Shown: one piece after another, positions 1 to 6,032 of the stretch
Position numbering within the stretch: position 1 is the stretch's first letter
Layout of the letters: every line of letters begins with the position of its first letter
Origin: an uncultured Lachnospiraceae bacterium
Lineage (GTDB): Bacteria; Bacillota_A; Clostridia; Lachnospirales; Lachnospiraceae
Direction: 5' to 3'
DNA length: 8,733 bases
Assembly: GCA_902773195.1 (NCBI GenBank)
Contig: CACYDL010000024.1
Coordinates: forward strand, 1 to 8,733
Notes under the pieces: model-generated
Seen by the model: only the letters and a program-made list of their open reading frames with translations
Database searches by the model: none
What the model was told of the DNA's origin: nothing
Translations under genes and position numbers: made by a program

Positions 1-1
1 G

Positions 2-2608
2 ATGGCCATCGAGCTGTTCAAGCCCTTCGTCATGAAGGAGCTGGTGCAGAGAGGCACCGCCCACAACATCAAGAGCGCCAAGAAGATGGTCGAGCGCCTC
101 GAAAACGGCGTGTGGGACGTCCTCGAGGACGTCATCACGGAGCATCCGGTCATGCTGAACCGCGCTCCGACGCTGCACCGTCTCGGCATCCAGGCCTTTG
201 AGCCGATCCTCGTCGAGGGCAAGGCGATCAAGCTTCACCCGCTGGTCTGCACCGCCTTCAACGCGGACTTCGACGGAGACCAGATGGCCGTGCACCTTCC
301 GCTGACGGTGGAGGCCCAGGCGGAGTGCCGCTTCATGCTGCTCTCCCCGAACAACCTCCTCAAGCCGTCCGACGGCGGCCCGGTGGCGGTTCCCTCGCAG
401 GACATGGTCCTGGGAGTCTACTACCTGACGCAGATGAGGCCCGGCGCCCTCGGCGAGGGCATGAAGTTCTCAAGCGTCAGCGAGGCGATTCTCGCCTATG
501 AGAACAAATACATCACGCTGCAGTCGCAGATCACGGTCCGTGTGACGAAGACCATGCCGGACGGCACCGAGGTCTCCGGAAACATCGAGAGCACCCTCGG
601 GCGTCTTCTCTTCAATGAAATCATCCCGCAGGACCTCGGCTTTGTGGACCGCTCGGTCCCGGAGAACTTCCTGAAGCCGGAGATCGACTTCCTGACGGAC
701 AAGAAGAAGCTGAAGGCCATCCTGTGGAAGACCATCAACCTTCACGGCGCCACCGTCACCGCGGAGGTGCTGGACCACGTCAAGGCGATGGGATACAAGT
801 ACTCCACGCTGGCGGCCATGACGGTCTCCATTTCCGATATGACGGTTCCGGCCGACAAGCCGCAGCTCATCGCGGAAGCCCAGGCCACCGTCGACCGGAT
901 CACGCGCAACTACCGCCGCGGCTTCATCACGAACGAGGAGCGGTACAAGGAGGTCGTCGAGACCTGGAAGGACACTGACGCCAAGCTCACCAAGAAGCTG
1001 CTGGACGGTCTGGACAAGTACAACAACATCTTCATGATGGCGAACTCCGGAGCCCGAGGCTCCGACAAGCAGATCAAGCAGCTCGCCGGCATGCGAGGCC
1101 TGATGGCGGATACGACCGGCCACACGATCGAGCTTCCCATCACCTCCAACTTCCGTGAGGGCCTGGACGTTCTGGAGTACTTCATGTCCGCCCACGGCGC
1201 CCGCAAGGGTCTGAGCGACACCGCGCTCCGCACCGCGGACTCCGGTTACCTGACCAGACGTCTGGTGGACGTCTCCCAGGAGCTGATCATCCGCGAGACG
1301 GACTGCTCCGTGGACCGCGACGAGATCCCGGGCATGTGGGTCAGCGAGTTCTCCGAGGGAGAAGGCAGCAACAAGTCGGTGGTCGAGTCTCTCCAGGAGA
1401 GAATCACGGGCCGTTTTGCCGCGATGACCATCAAGGACAAGGACGGCAATATCATCGTCAAGGCGAACCACATGATCACGCCGGGCCGCGCGGAGCGCGT
1501 CGTCAGCCAGGGCGTGGACGAGGAAGGAAAACCGGTCACTTCGGTGAAGATCAGGACGATCCTGACCTGCCGCTCGAAGTACGGCATCTGCGTCAAGTGC
1601 TACGGCGCCAACATGGCGACGGGCGAGGCGGTCCAGGTCGGAGAGGCGGTCGGCATCATCGCCGCCCAGTCCATCGGCGAGCCCGGCACGCAGCTGACGA
1701 TGAGAACCTTCCACACCGGCGGCGTCGCCGGCGGCGACATCACACAGGGTCTTCCCCGTGTCGAGGAGCTTTTTGAGGCGCGCAAGCCGAAGGGTCTCGC
1801 CATCATCACGGAGATCCCCGGTATCGCCCAGATCATCGACTCCAAGAAGAAGAAGGAAGTCGTGGTCACGAACAACGACGCCGAGGAGGGAAGCAAGGAC
1901 CGCCAGAAGACTTACCTCATTCCCTACGGCTCCAGACCGAAGGATATCGACGGCAAGGTTCTCGAGGCGGGCGAGCCGATCACCGAGGGCTCCATCAACC
2001 CGCACGACATCATGAAGATCCGCGGCGTCCGCGCCGTTCAGGATTACCTGCTCTGCGAGGTTCAGAAGGTTTACCGCCTGCAGGGCGTGGATATCAACGA
2101 CAAGCACATCGAGGTGATCGTCCGCCAGATGCTGCGCAAGGTGCGCATCGAGAAGAGCGGAGACACGGAATTCCTTCCGGGCTCCCTGGTCGACTACCTT
2201 GATTTCGAGGACATGAACGAGGAGCTGCTCAGCGAGGGCAAGGAGCCCGCGGAGGGCGTCAGGATCGTCCTGGGCATCACCAAGTCGGCGCTGGCCACCA
2301 ATTCGTTCCTGTCGGCCGCCTCCTTCCAGGAGACGACGAAGGTTCTGACCGACGCGGCCATCAAGGGCAAGATCGATCCTCTGATCGGCCTGAAGGAGAA
2401 CGTCATCATCGGACAGCTCATTCCCGCGGGAACCGGGCTGAAGCGCTACAGAAACATCAGCCTCGACACCGACGAGATGATCGCGGCCGGCATCGAGGAG
2501 GACACCGAAGAGGACGAGACGATCCTCGACGAGAACCAGGAGCTCCCCGAGGAACTCGAGGAGGAGACCGGAGACTTCGTCGACGCCGTAACCGGCGAGG
2601 AAGAGTAA
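2..2608 (+). CDS. rpoC: DNA-directed RNA polymerase subunit beta' (partial, 5' end missing)
   Basis: This is the beta' subunit, which carries the catalytic Mg site of RNA polymerase. The frame is already open at the window edge, so the Met at base 2 is internal; about 340 N-terminal residues are missing if the protein has the usual Firmicutes length near 1200. Visible landmarks (numbered from base 2) are: the catalytic NADFDGD motif with Asp89, Asp91 and Asp93; the bridge helix region, about 375-423, with [12 protein letters not shown] and [15 protein letters not shown]; a zinc site formed by Cys435, Cys523, Cys530 and Cys533; and the trigger loop, with [19 protein letters not shown] around 557-573, including Arg568 and His571. 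There is no large trigger-loop insertion of the E. coli SI3 type. The conserved C-terminal block [18 protein letters not shown] is present, followed by a very acidic tail. The gene is intact to its TAA and ends at an intrinsic terminator 8 bases downstream. Arg codons are mostly CGC/CGT, unlike the CGG/AGG-rich genes that follow. Confidence 0.99.
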   Translation: MAIELFKPFVMKELVQRGTAHNIKSAKKMVERLENGVWDVLEDVITEHPVMLNRAPTLHRLGIQAFEPILVEGKAIKLHPLVCTAFNADFDGDQMAVHLPLTVEAQAECRFMLLSPNNLLKPSDGGPVAVPSQDMVLGVYYLTQMRPGALGEGMKFSSVSEAILAYENKYITLQSQITVRVTKTMPDGTEVSGNIESTLGRLLFNEIIPQDLGFVDRSVPENFLKPEIDFLTDKKKLKAILWKTINLHGATVTAEVLDHVKAMGYKYSTLAAMTVSISDMTVPADKPQLIAEAQATVDRITRNYRRGFITNEERYKEVVETWKDTDAKLTKKLLDGLDKYNNIFMMANSGARGSDKQIKQLAGMRGLMADTTGHTIELPITSNFREGLDVLEYFMSAHGARKGLSDTALRTADSGYLTRRLVDVSQELIIRETDCSVDRDEIPGMWVSEFSEGEGSNKSVVESLQERITGRFAAMTIKDKDGNIIVKANHMITPGRAERVVSQGVDEEGKPVTSVKIRTILTCRSKYGICVKCYGANMATGEAVQVGEAVGIIAAQSIGEPGTQLTMRTFHTGGVAGGDITQGLPRVEELFEARKPKGLAIITEIPGIAQIIDSKKKKEVVVTNNDAEEGSKDRQKTYLIPYGSRPKDIDGKVLEAGEPITEGSINPHDIMKIRGVRAVQDYLLCEVQKVYRLQGVDINDKHIEVIVRQMLRKVRIEKSGDTEFLPGSLVDYLDFEDMNEELLSEGKEPAEGVRIVLGITKSALATNSFLSAASFQETTKVLTDAAIKGKIDPLIGLKENVIIGQLIPAGTGLKRYRNISLDTDEMIAAGIEEDTEEDETILDENQELPEELEEETGDFVDAVTGEEE

Positions 2609-2616
2609 GAAATGCG

Positions 2617-2657
2617 AAAGAACTACGATTCACGCGAGTGGACCGTAGTTCTTTTTT
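2617..2657 (+). terminator. Intrinsic terminator of rpoC
   Basis: An 11-base-pair perfect stem (2617-2627 with 2644-2654) is followed directly by a run of T (2652-2657, partly shared with the stem). The 16-base loop pairs further: after one A-C mismatch, five more pairs close a GCGA tetraloop (2634-2637), which is of the stable GNRA class. It starts 8 bases after the rpoC stop codon, so it should end the rpoBC transcript. The -35 box of the next operon begins only two bases after the T run. Confidence 0.92.
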
Positions 2658-2658
2658 A

Positions 2659-2687
2659 TTGCAAACGGGGAAGGGTTCGTTCATAAT
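2659..2687 (+). promoter_or_regulatory. Predicted sigma-A-type promoter of the phosphatase-kinase operon
   Basis: TTGCAA at 2659-2664 (4 of 6 matches to TTGACA) and CATAAT at 2682-2687 (5 of 6 matches to TATAAT) are separated by exactly 17 bases. They lie just after the rpoC terminator in an AT-richer stretch, where a promoter for the next operon is needed. Transcription would start near A2694. No extended -10 TG is present. This is the best promoter-like sequence in the gap; it is predicted by eye only. Confidence 0.62.
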
Positions 2688-2714
2688 AGTCCTATCGGGT
2701 TTATCCATTCTTAT

Positions 2715-2736
2715 GCCCCGTCCGGGGCGGTTTTTT
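2715..2736 (+). terminator. Short GC hairpin with six T (backup terminator or leader attenuator)
   Basis: GCCCC (2715-2719) pairs with GGGGC (2724-2728) around a four-base loop, or six pairs with a two-base loop; GG and six T (2731-2736) follow. This has the form of a small intrinsic terminator. It sits about 80 bases after the rpoC terminator and about 20 bases into the predicted leader of the next operon. It is therefore either a second stop for rpoC readthrough or an attenuator for the operon. The stem is short, so its efficiency is uncertain. Confidence 0.5.
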
Positions 2737-2868
2737 CCACTGTTATCATCTGCACTGACGGCGCCTGCGCGGCGGCGTGACTTTGGCTGCGCGGACATGG
2801 GATCGCACGGACTTTGCGAAGCGAAGCGCCGCCCGGGGGACGGCCTTCCGCTCCGGAAGGATCTCTCT

Positions 2869-2874
2869 GGGAGG
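2869..2874 (+). promoter_or_regulatory. Ribosome binding site that fixes the GTG start of the phosphatase gene
   Basis: GGGAGG lies five bases before GTG at 2880. No comparable site precedes the upstream in-frame TTG at 2814. The protein family alignment also begins naturally at this GTG. Confidence 0.75.
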
Positions 2875-2879
2875 CTGCG

Positions 2880-3635
2880 GTGAGATTTGAGACGGCATAT
2901 ATCAATGAAATCGGGAGAAGGGCGTCGAACCAGGATTCTCTCTTCCTGGCGCGCTCGGAAGGCGGGCGCGGGAGCTTTTTCTGCGCCGCCGTCTGCGACG
3001 GCATGGGAGGCCTGGCGTCGGGGGCGGAGGCGAGCGCGGAGATGGCCTCCGCCATAGACCGGTGGTTCGGGAGCGCGGGGGAGGCCGCCGGGATCCGCGT
3101 CGGCGAGGCGGAAAAAGGGCTCCGCCTGGCGGTCCTGGCCGTCAACGAGGAGCTGGACCGCCGCGGGAGAAGGAGGCGCCGGCCCCTGGGAACCACCTGC
3201 GCCGCGCTGATCGGCGGCGGGGGAAGCTGGGCGGCCCTCTGCGTTGGCGACACCCGGATCTACCGGATCCGGCGCGGCCGGGGAAAGATTCTGACCCGCG
3301 ACCAGACCCTGGCGGAGCATCTGGTCGCCCAGGGCAGGATGGACCCGGCGGAGGCGGAGGGGAGCCGGGAGAGCTCGGTCCTCCTGCAGTGCGTCGGCGC
3401 CTCCCCGTCCGTGGAGCTGCAGAGGCTCCGGGGCAGGATCCGCCCCGGCGACTGCTTCCTCCTGTGCTCGGACGGGTTCCGGAGGCGGCTGGACACGGAG
3501 GAGATCGCCGCCGCGGTGACGGCGGCGGAGTCCGGCCGGCGGGGACTGGCCGCGTCCCTCCGGCGTCTCGCCGGGACGGCCTGGGCGCGGGGGGAGTCCG
3601 ACAACATGACGGCGGCCGCCGTGAGGTGCCTCTGA
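2880..3635 (+). CDS. PP2C-family Ser/Thr protein phosphatase
   Basis: This is a metal-dependent (Mn/Mg) phosphatase that removes phosphate from Ser/Thr residues, most likely on targets of the kinase encoded next and on that kinase itself. The protein has 251 residues, the usual length of bacterial single-domain PP2C enzymes, and no signal peptide or membrane helix, so it should be cytoplasmic. Motifs run in the family order: GRRASNQDS (12-20), with Arg14 as the likely phosphate-binding residue; CDGMGG with metal ligand Asp40; LGTTCAA (103-109); VGDTRIY with Asp124; LLCSDGF with metal ligand Asp198; and the final SDNMT with Asp241. The key metal-binding aspartates are all present, so it should be active. 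The start is GTG, chosen for the GGGAGG five bases upstream; a TTG 22 codons earlier is possible but less likely. Arg is high, mostly as CGG, AGG and CGC codons. Confidence 0.93.
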   Translation: MRFETAYINEIGRRASNQDSLFLARSEGGRGSFFCAAVCDGMGGLASGAEASAEMASAIDRWFGSAGEAAGIRVGEAEKGLRLAVLAVNEELDRRGRRRRRPLGTTCAALIGGGGSWAALCVGDTRIYRIRRGRGKILTRDQTLAEHLVAQGRMDPAEAEGSRESSVLLQCVGASPSVELQRLRGRIRPGDCFLLCSDGFRRRLDTEEIAAAVTAAESGRRGLAASLRRLAGTAWARGESDNMTAAAVRCL

Positions 3636-3682
3636 CGGCACGAGCAGCAGGTCTGCCCGGAGAAACCCGGGGCGTATCGGAG

Positions 3683-3731
3683 GGCCGCTCCGTAAGGACG
3701 GCCGGCGGGACGTCCGGGGGAATCCCGGACG
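3683..3731 (+). other. Two adjacent hairpins between the phosphatase and kinase genes
   Basis: The 157-base gap (3636-3792) contains two stem-loops. The first pairs GGCCG (3683-3687) with CGGCC (3699-3703) and, after a bulged C, UCC with GGA around a GUAA tetraloop of the GNRA type. The second pairs CGTCCGGG (3711-3718) with CCCGGACG (3724-3731), eight perfect pairs with a five-base loop. Neither is followed by a T run, so these are not ordinary intrinsic terminators. They could set the relative level of phosphatase and kinase by RNA processing or stability (inference). I see no promoter in this gap. Confidence 0.45.
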
Positions 3732-3792
3732 GTGCGCCGGTTGCGGCATCAGACGGGAGAAGGCTCCGGCTTTACGGGACAGGAGAGAGAAG

Positions 3793-5754
3793 ATGAAGAC
3801 AGGACTCAGGGAATACCCGCCCGGGACGGTGGTCGGAGGCCGCTATGAGGTGATCCGGGTGATCGGGAGAGGCGGGATGAGCACGGTGTACCTCGTCCGG
3901 GACAGCAAGCTGGACGGGGCGGTCTGGGCGCTCAAGACCGCCGGGAAGAAGGGCGAGGGCGACGGGCGGCTGTGCCGGCAGGGGCTGGCGGCGGAGATCT
4001 CTCTTCTGAGGAGGCTCCGGCACCCGGGCCTTCCGAGAATCGCCGACGTGATCGAGGAGGACGACCGGATCAGCGTTGTCATGGATTACATCGAGGGGGA
4101 GACCCTGCTGGAGATCGTCCGGCGGAGGGGCCCGGTGAGGCAGGAATCGGCGGCCGCCTGGGGGATCGCCCTGGCCGGCGTGCTGGGCTGTCTTCACAGC
4201 CAGGATCCGCCGGTCATCTACCGCGACATGAAGCCGGGCAACGTCATGCTCTGTCCGGACGGCCGGGTCGTGCTCTTTGATTTCGGGATCGCCCGGGAAT
4301 ACAAGGAGGAGGGAACCGCGGACACGGTCTGTCTGGGCACCGTGGGCTACGCCGCCCCGGAGCAGTTCGGCGGGAGCGGCCAGACCGACGCGAGGACGGA
4401 CGTCTACGGCCTCGGGGCGACCCTTTACTATCTCGTGACGGGGCGGGATCCGTCCCGCCCGCCCTGCGAGATGGTCCCGATCCGCCGGGTGGATCCGTCC
4501 CTGTCCTCCGGCCTGGAGCGAATCATCCTGAAGTGCACGAGAAGCGATCCGGCGGAGCGCTATCAGAGCTGCGAGGCTCTGGCGGCGGCCCTGGCTTCCT
4601 ATCGGGATCTCGACGACCGGTGTCTTCGGAGGGCGGCGAGGAGGCTCGCCCTGTTCGGGGCTTCCGCGGCGTCCTGCGCGGTACTTCTGTGGGCCGGCTG
4701 CGCCTTCGCCGCGGAGGCCGGGAGGGAGCGGAGGTCCGATTACGCCCGGGCGCTTCTGGCGGCGGGCGATCTCGCCGCGGAGAGTCTCCACCGGGGCGCC
4801 TTCAATCAGGAGGTGGTCGACCGGTACACGGCCGCGCTGGATCTCTTCCCGGACAGGGAGGAAGCGGGGATCGGCCTTCTCGACTACTGCTCCGACATCG
4901 GCGAGACGGCAGCGGGACTGTCCGTGGTCTGCGCGAGGATCGACGCCGGAAGGGTCGTTCCCGCCCGGTGCGGAAACCTGATCTACCGGGCGGCCTCCCT
5001 GTACTTCTCCGGCAACGAGGGCGACGGGGACTTCGGGCGGGACTACCGGAAGGCGGCCGTCTATTTTTCGATGCTCGACGGAAAGGAATATCCGGAGGCG
5101 GAGGAGTATGCGGCCCTCGCCTCGGCGCTGGGCGTGTTCGGACGGGAGGTGGACTGGGAGAAGGTGGCGGCCTCCCTCGGATCCTTCTCCGAAAGATGCG
5201 GCCGCCGGGCCCTGAACGAGGGCCGGATCCGGGACATGCTCCTGTGCGCGGAGCTCTACGCCGCGAACCGCCACGAGTTCGAATACATCGGGGTCGACGC
5301 CGAGCAGGCCGCCGCGGACCTGCTGCGGCGGGCCGCGGAGGACGCCGCCCGCCTGGTGTCGGAGGGGCAGCACCTGGAGAAGCTCCGGGTCCGGGCGCTT
5401 CTCGATCTGGCGGGGATTCTCCAGACGGATCCGGCGACGGCGCGGGAGGCGGCGGAGCTGTACGGGACGGTGCTGGATCTGACCGGAGAGGAAGACAGAA
5501 AGAAGGAAATCAGATACAAGGAGCTGAACGCGATGATGACTGCAGGAGATGAAATCATGGTGAAGGAACTGTATGAGCTGCTGATCACCGATTACCCGGA
5601 CGACGCCGACGCGTTTCTCTGGTACTGCTCGTGGCTGCTGGAAAAGGGCTGCGGCGAGGAGGCGGCGTCGGTGTTCCGGCTCGGGGAGAAGCGCTGCGGC
5701 ACCTTCGCCCAGGGGGCGAACTACGCCGCGCTGAAGGAGAGGATGGGACTGTGA
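3793..5754 (+). CDS. Membrane Ser/Thr protein kinase with C-terminal helical-repeat region
   Basis: This is a Hanks-type (eukaryotic-like) Ser/Thr kinase of 653 residues. Kinase domain, about 18-270: glycine loop GRGGMSTVY (25-33), ATP-binding Lys48, helix-C Glu68, catalytic loop IYRDMKPGN with Asp145, Lys147 and Asn150 (Tyr replaces His of HRD, as in many relatives), DFG at 163-165, activation segment ending in YAAPE (186-190), and helix-F Asp203. All catalytic residues are present. A single membrane helix follows at about 285-307, preceded by RRAARR. This predicts a cytoplasmic kinase and an outer C-terminal region of about 345 residues. That region is helical and TPR-like in places (for example 321-366 and the last 100 residues), contains eight Cys by eye, and has no PASTA repeats, so its ligand is unknown. 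The start is supported by AGGAGAG six bases before ATG. The phosphatase gene upstream is the expected antagonist. Its stop overlaps the next gene. Confidence 0.93.
   Translation: MKTGLREYPPGTVVGGRYEVIRVIGRGGMSTVYLVRDSKLDGAVWALKTAGKKGEGDGRLCRQGLAAEISLLRRLRHPGLPRIADVIEEDDRISVVMDYIEGETLLEIVRRRGPVRQESAAAWGIALAGVLGCLHSQDPPVIYRDMKPGNVMLCPDGRVVLFDFGIAREYKEEGTADTVCLGTVGYAAPEQFGGSGQTDARTDVYGLGATLYYLVTGRDPSRPPCEMVPIRRVDPSLSSGLERIILKCTRSDPAERYQSCEALAAALASYRDLDDRCLRRAARRLALFGASAASCAVLLWAGCAFAAEAGRERRSDYARALLAAGDLAAESLHRGAFNQEVVDRYTAALDLFPDREEAGIGLLDYCSDIGETAAGLSVVCARIDAGRVVPARCGNLIYRAASLYFSGNEGDGDFGRDYRKAAVYFSMLDGKEYPEAEEYAALASALGVFGREVDWEKVAASLGSFSERCGRRALNEGRIRDMLLCAELYAANRHEFEYIGVDAEQAAADLLRRAAEDAARLVSEGQHLEKLRVRALLDLAGILQTDPATAREAAELYGTVLDLTGEEDRKKEIRYKELNAMMTAGDEIMVKELYELLITDYPDDADAFLWYCSWLLEKGCGEEAASVFRLGEKRCGTFAQGANYAALKERMGL
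4645..4713 (+). other. Membrane-spanning segment of the kinase
   Basis: Codons 285-307 encode an uncharged stretch rich in Leu, Ala, Val, Phe, Cys and Trp. It is flanked by Arg-rich sequence on the N-terminal side and by charged residues on the other. It separates the kinase domain from the C-terminal repeat region. Confidence 0.8.
5735..5742 (+). promoter_or_regulatory. Ribosome binding site for the small membrane protein, inside the kinase gene
   Basis: AGGAGAGG in the last codons of the kinase gene lies eight bases before GTG 5751. It supports translation of the overlapping small gene and coupling to kinase translation. Confidence 0.65.
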
Positions 5755-6017
5755 CGATACCGGCGGAATCTGCGATGGCGGCGGCCTTCACGGGCGCCGC
5801 GGTGATGGGCGCGTTTTCGGCCGTGCTGTTTTTCCGGCTTGAGATCCGGGAGGCCTGGGGCCTCTGGAGGGCGGGGCGCGCGGACGGCGCGTCCCGCCGG
5901 CGGGCGGGAGTCCCCTTAGGCCGGCGGACAGACGGCGCTTCCCGCCGGAGGGCGGGAGGAAGGTACAGGATTGTCGAGAGAAGGCTGATCGTCCACAACA
6001 GAGGAGAAGAGGCTTAA
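5751..6017 (+). CDS. Small single-pass membrane protein with a basic, duplicated tail (unknown function)
   Basis: I do not recognise this 88-residue protein. The start is GTG, overlapping the kinase stop in a GTGA junction, with AGGAGAGG eight bases upstream. Residues 8-28 form one likely membrane helix rich in Ala, Gly, Val and Phe. The rest is very basic and probably cytoplasmic. It includes the nine-residue element DGASRRRAG twice (45-53 and 61-69) and a less repetitive C-terminal segment RYRIVERRLIVHNRGEEA (71-88) that looks more like a conserved motif. The DNA under the duplicated element is a near-identical direct repeat. Placed between a membrane kinase and a secreted Ig-like protein, it could be an adaptor or a regulator of either, but this is guesswork from position. 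It is in the same frame as the next gene, separated by TAA and five codons. The overlap, ribosome binding site and membrane helix make it likely to be a real gene. Confidence 0.72.
   Translation: MTIPAESAMAAAFTGAAVMGAFSAVLFFRLEIREAWGLWRAGRADGASRRRAGVPLGRRTDGASRRRAGGRYRIVERRLIVHNRGEEA
5883..5958 (+). repeat. Two direct copies of a 28-base element inside the small membrane protein gene
   Basis: Bases 5883-5910 and 5931-5958 match at 26 of 28 positions and start 48 bases apart, a multiple of three, so both encode DGASRRRAG. The first copy contains a perfect 12-base palindrome, CCCGCCGGCGGG (5893-5904); the second copy has one change in it. The pattern fits a local tandem duplication whose spacer has diverged or was gained. 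Confidence 0.85.
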
Positions 6018-6025
6018 GGAGGTGA
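6016..6025 (+). promoter_or_regulatory. Strong ribosome binding site of the Ig-like protein gene
   Basis: AAGGAGGTGA is an almost full match to the 16S anti-Shine-Dalgarno sequence. Its first two bases are the last two of the stop codon TAA (6015-6017) of the preceding gene. It fixes GTG 6033, the first in-frame start codon after that stop at a workable distance. Confidence 0.85.
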
Positions 6026-6032
6026 GGAGACA

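Larger units (their letters stand above)
2694..2879 (+). promoter_or_regulatory. Untranslated leader of the phosphatase-kinase operon
   Basis: If transcription starts near 2694, the leader is about 185 bases long and has no convincing coding content. It holds a terminator-like hairpin near its start (2715-2736) and a second hairpin, CCTTCCG paired with CGGAAGG (2844-2850 with 2854-2860), that ends 8 bases before the ribosome binding site of the phosphatase gene. I do not recognise a known riboswitch class in it. A role in attenuation or translation control is possible but inferred. Confidence 0.4.

Noticed and set aside
470..2107. Long open frame of 545 codons on the - strand inside rpoC
   Set aside because: It lies antisense to a fully conserved rpoC frame. 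Its Leu/Val/Arg/Asp-rich translation is what GC-rich antisense codons give, and it matches no family I know.
2665..2721. Six-base antiterminator pairing between ACGGGG (2665-2670) and CCCCGT (2716-2721)
   Set aside because: The left half lies upstream of the predicted transcription start, so it would exist only in rpoC readthrough RNA. Too weak to call.
2814..2879. Upstream TTG start that would add 22 residues to the phosphatase
   Set aside because: No ribosome binding site precedes it, and the added residues do not resemble a PP2C N-terminus. GTG 2880 has GGGAGG five bases upstream.
2694..2879. Known riboswitch in the operon leader
   Set aside because: I compared it by memory with the c-di-GMP riboswitch core and looked generally for conserved riboswitch cores; none is present.
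2638..2883. + strand open frame of 81 codons between rpoC and the phosphatase gene
   Set aside because: It starts inside the rpoC terminator loop, runs through the promoter and the T run, and has no ribosome binding site.
2457..3749. - strand open frame of 430 codons across the rpoC end and the phosphatase gene
   Set aside because: It crosses a terminator and a promoter region and is Pro/Arg-rich low-complexity sequence, a shadow of the GC-rich + strand genes.
3062..3796. + strand open frame of 244 codons overlapping the phosphatase gene and ending at the kinase start
   Set aside because: Gly/Arg/Pro-rich out-of-frame reading of the phosphatase gene; there is no ribosome binding site or domain.
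3772..5373. - strand open frame of 533 codons opposite the kinase gene
   Set aside because: The kinase frame on the + strand has every catalytic motif; the antisense product has no recognisable domain.
4533..5552. + strand open frame of 339 codons inside the kinase gene
   Set aside because: Out-of-frame, Arg/Gly-rich shadow of the kinase C-terminal region.
5631..5750. Upstream in-frame extension (40 codons) of the small membrane protein into the kinase gene
   Set aside because: It would overlap the kinase gene by 124 bases with Gly/Arg-rich sequence. GTG 5751 has a ribosome binding site and the GTGA overlap.
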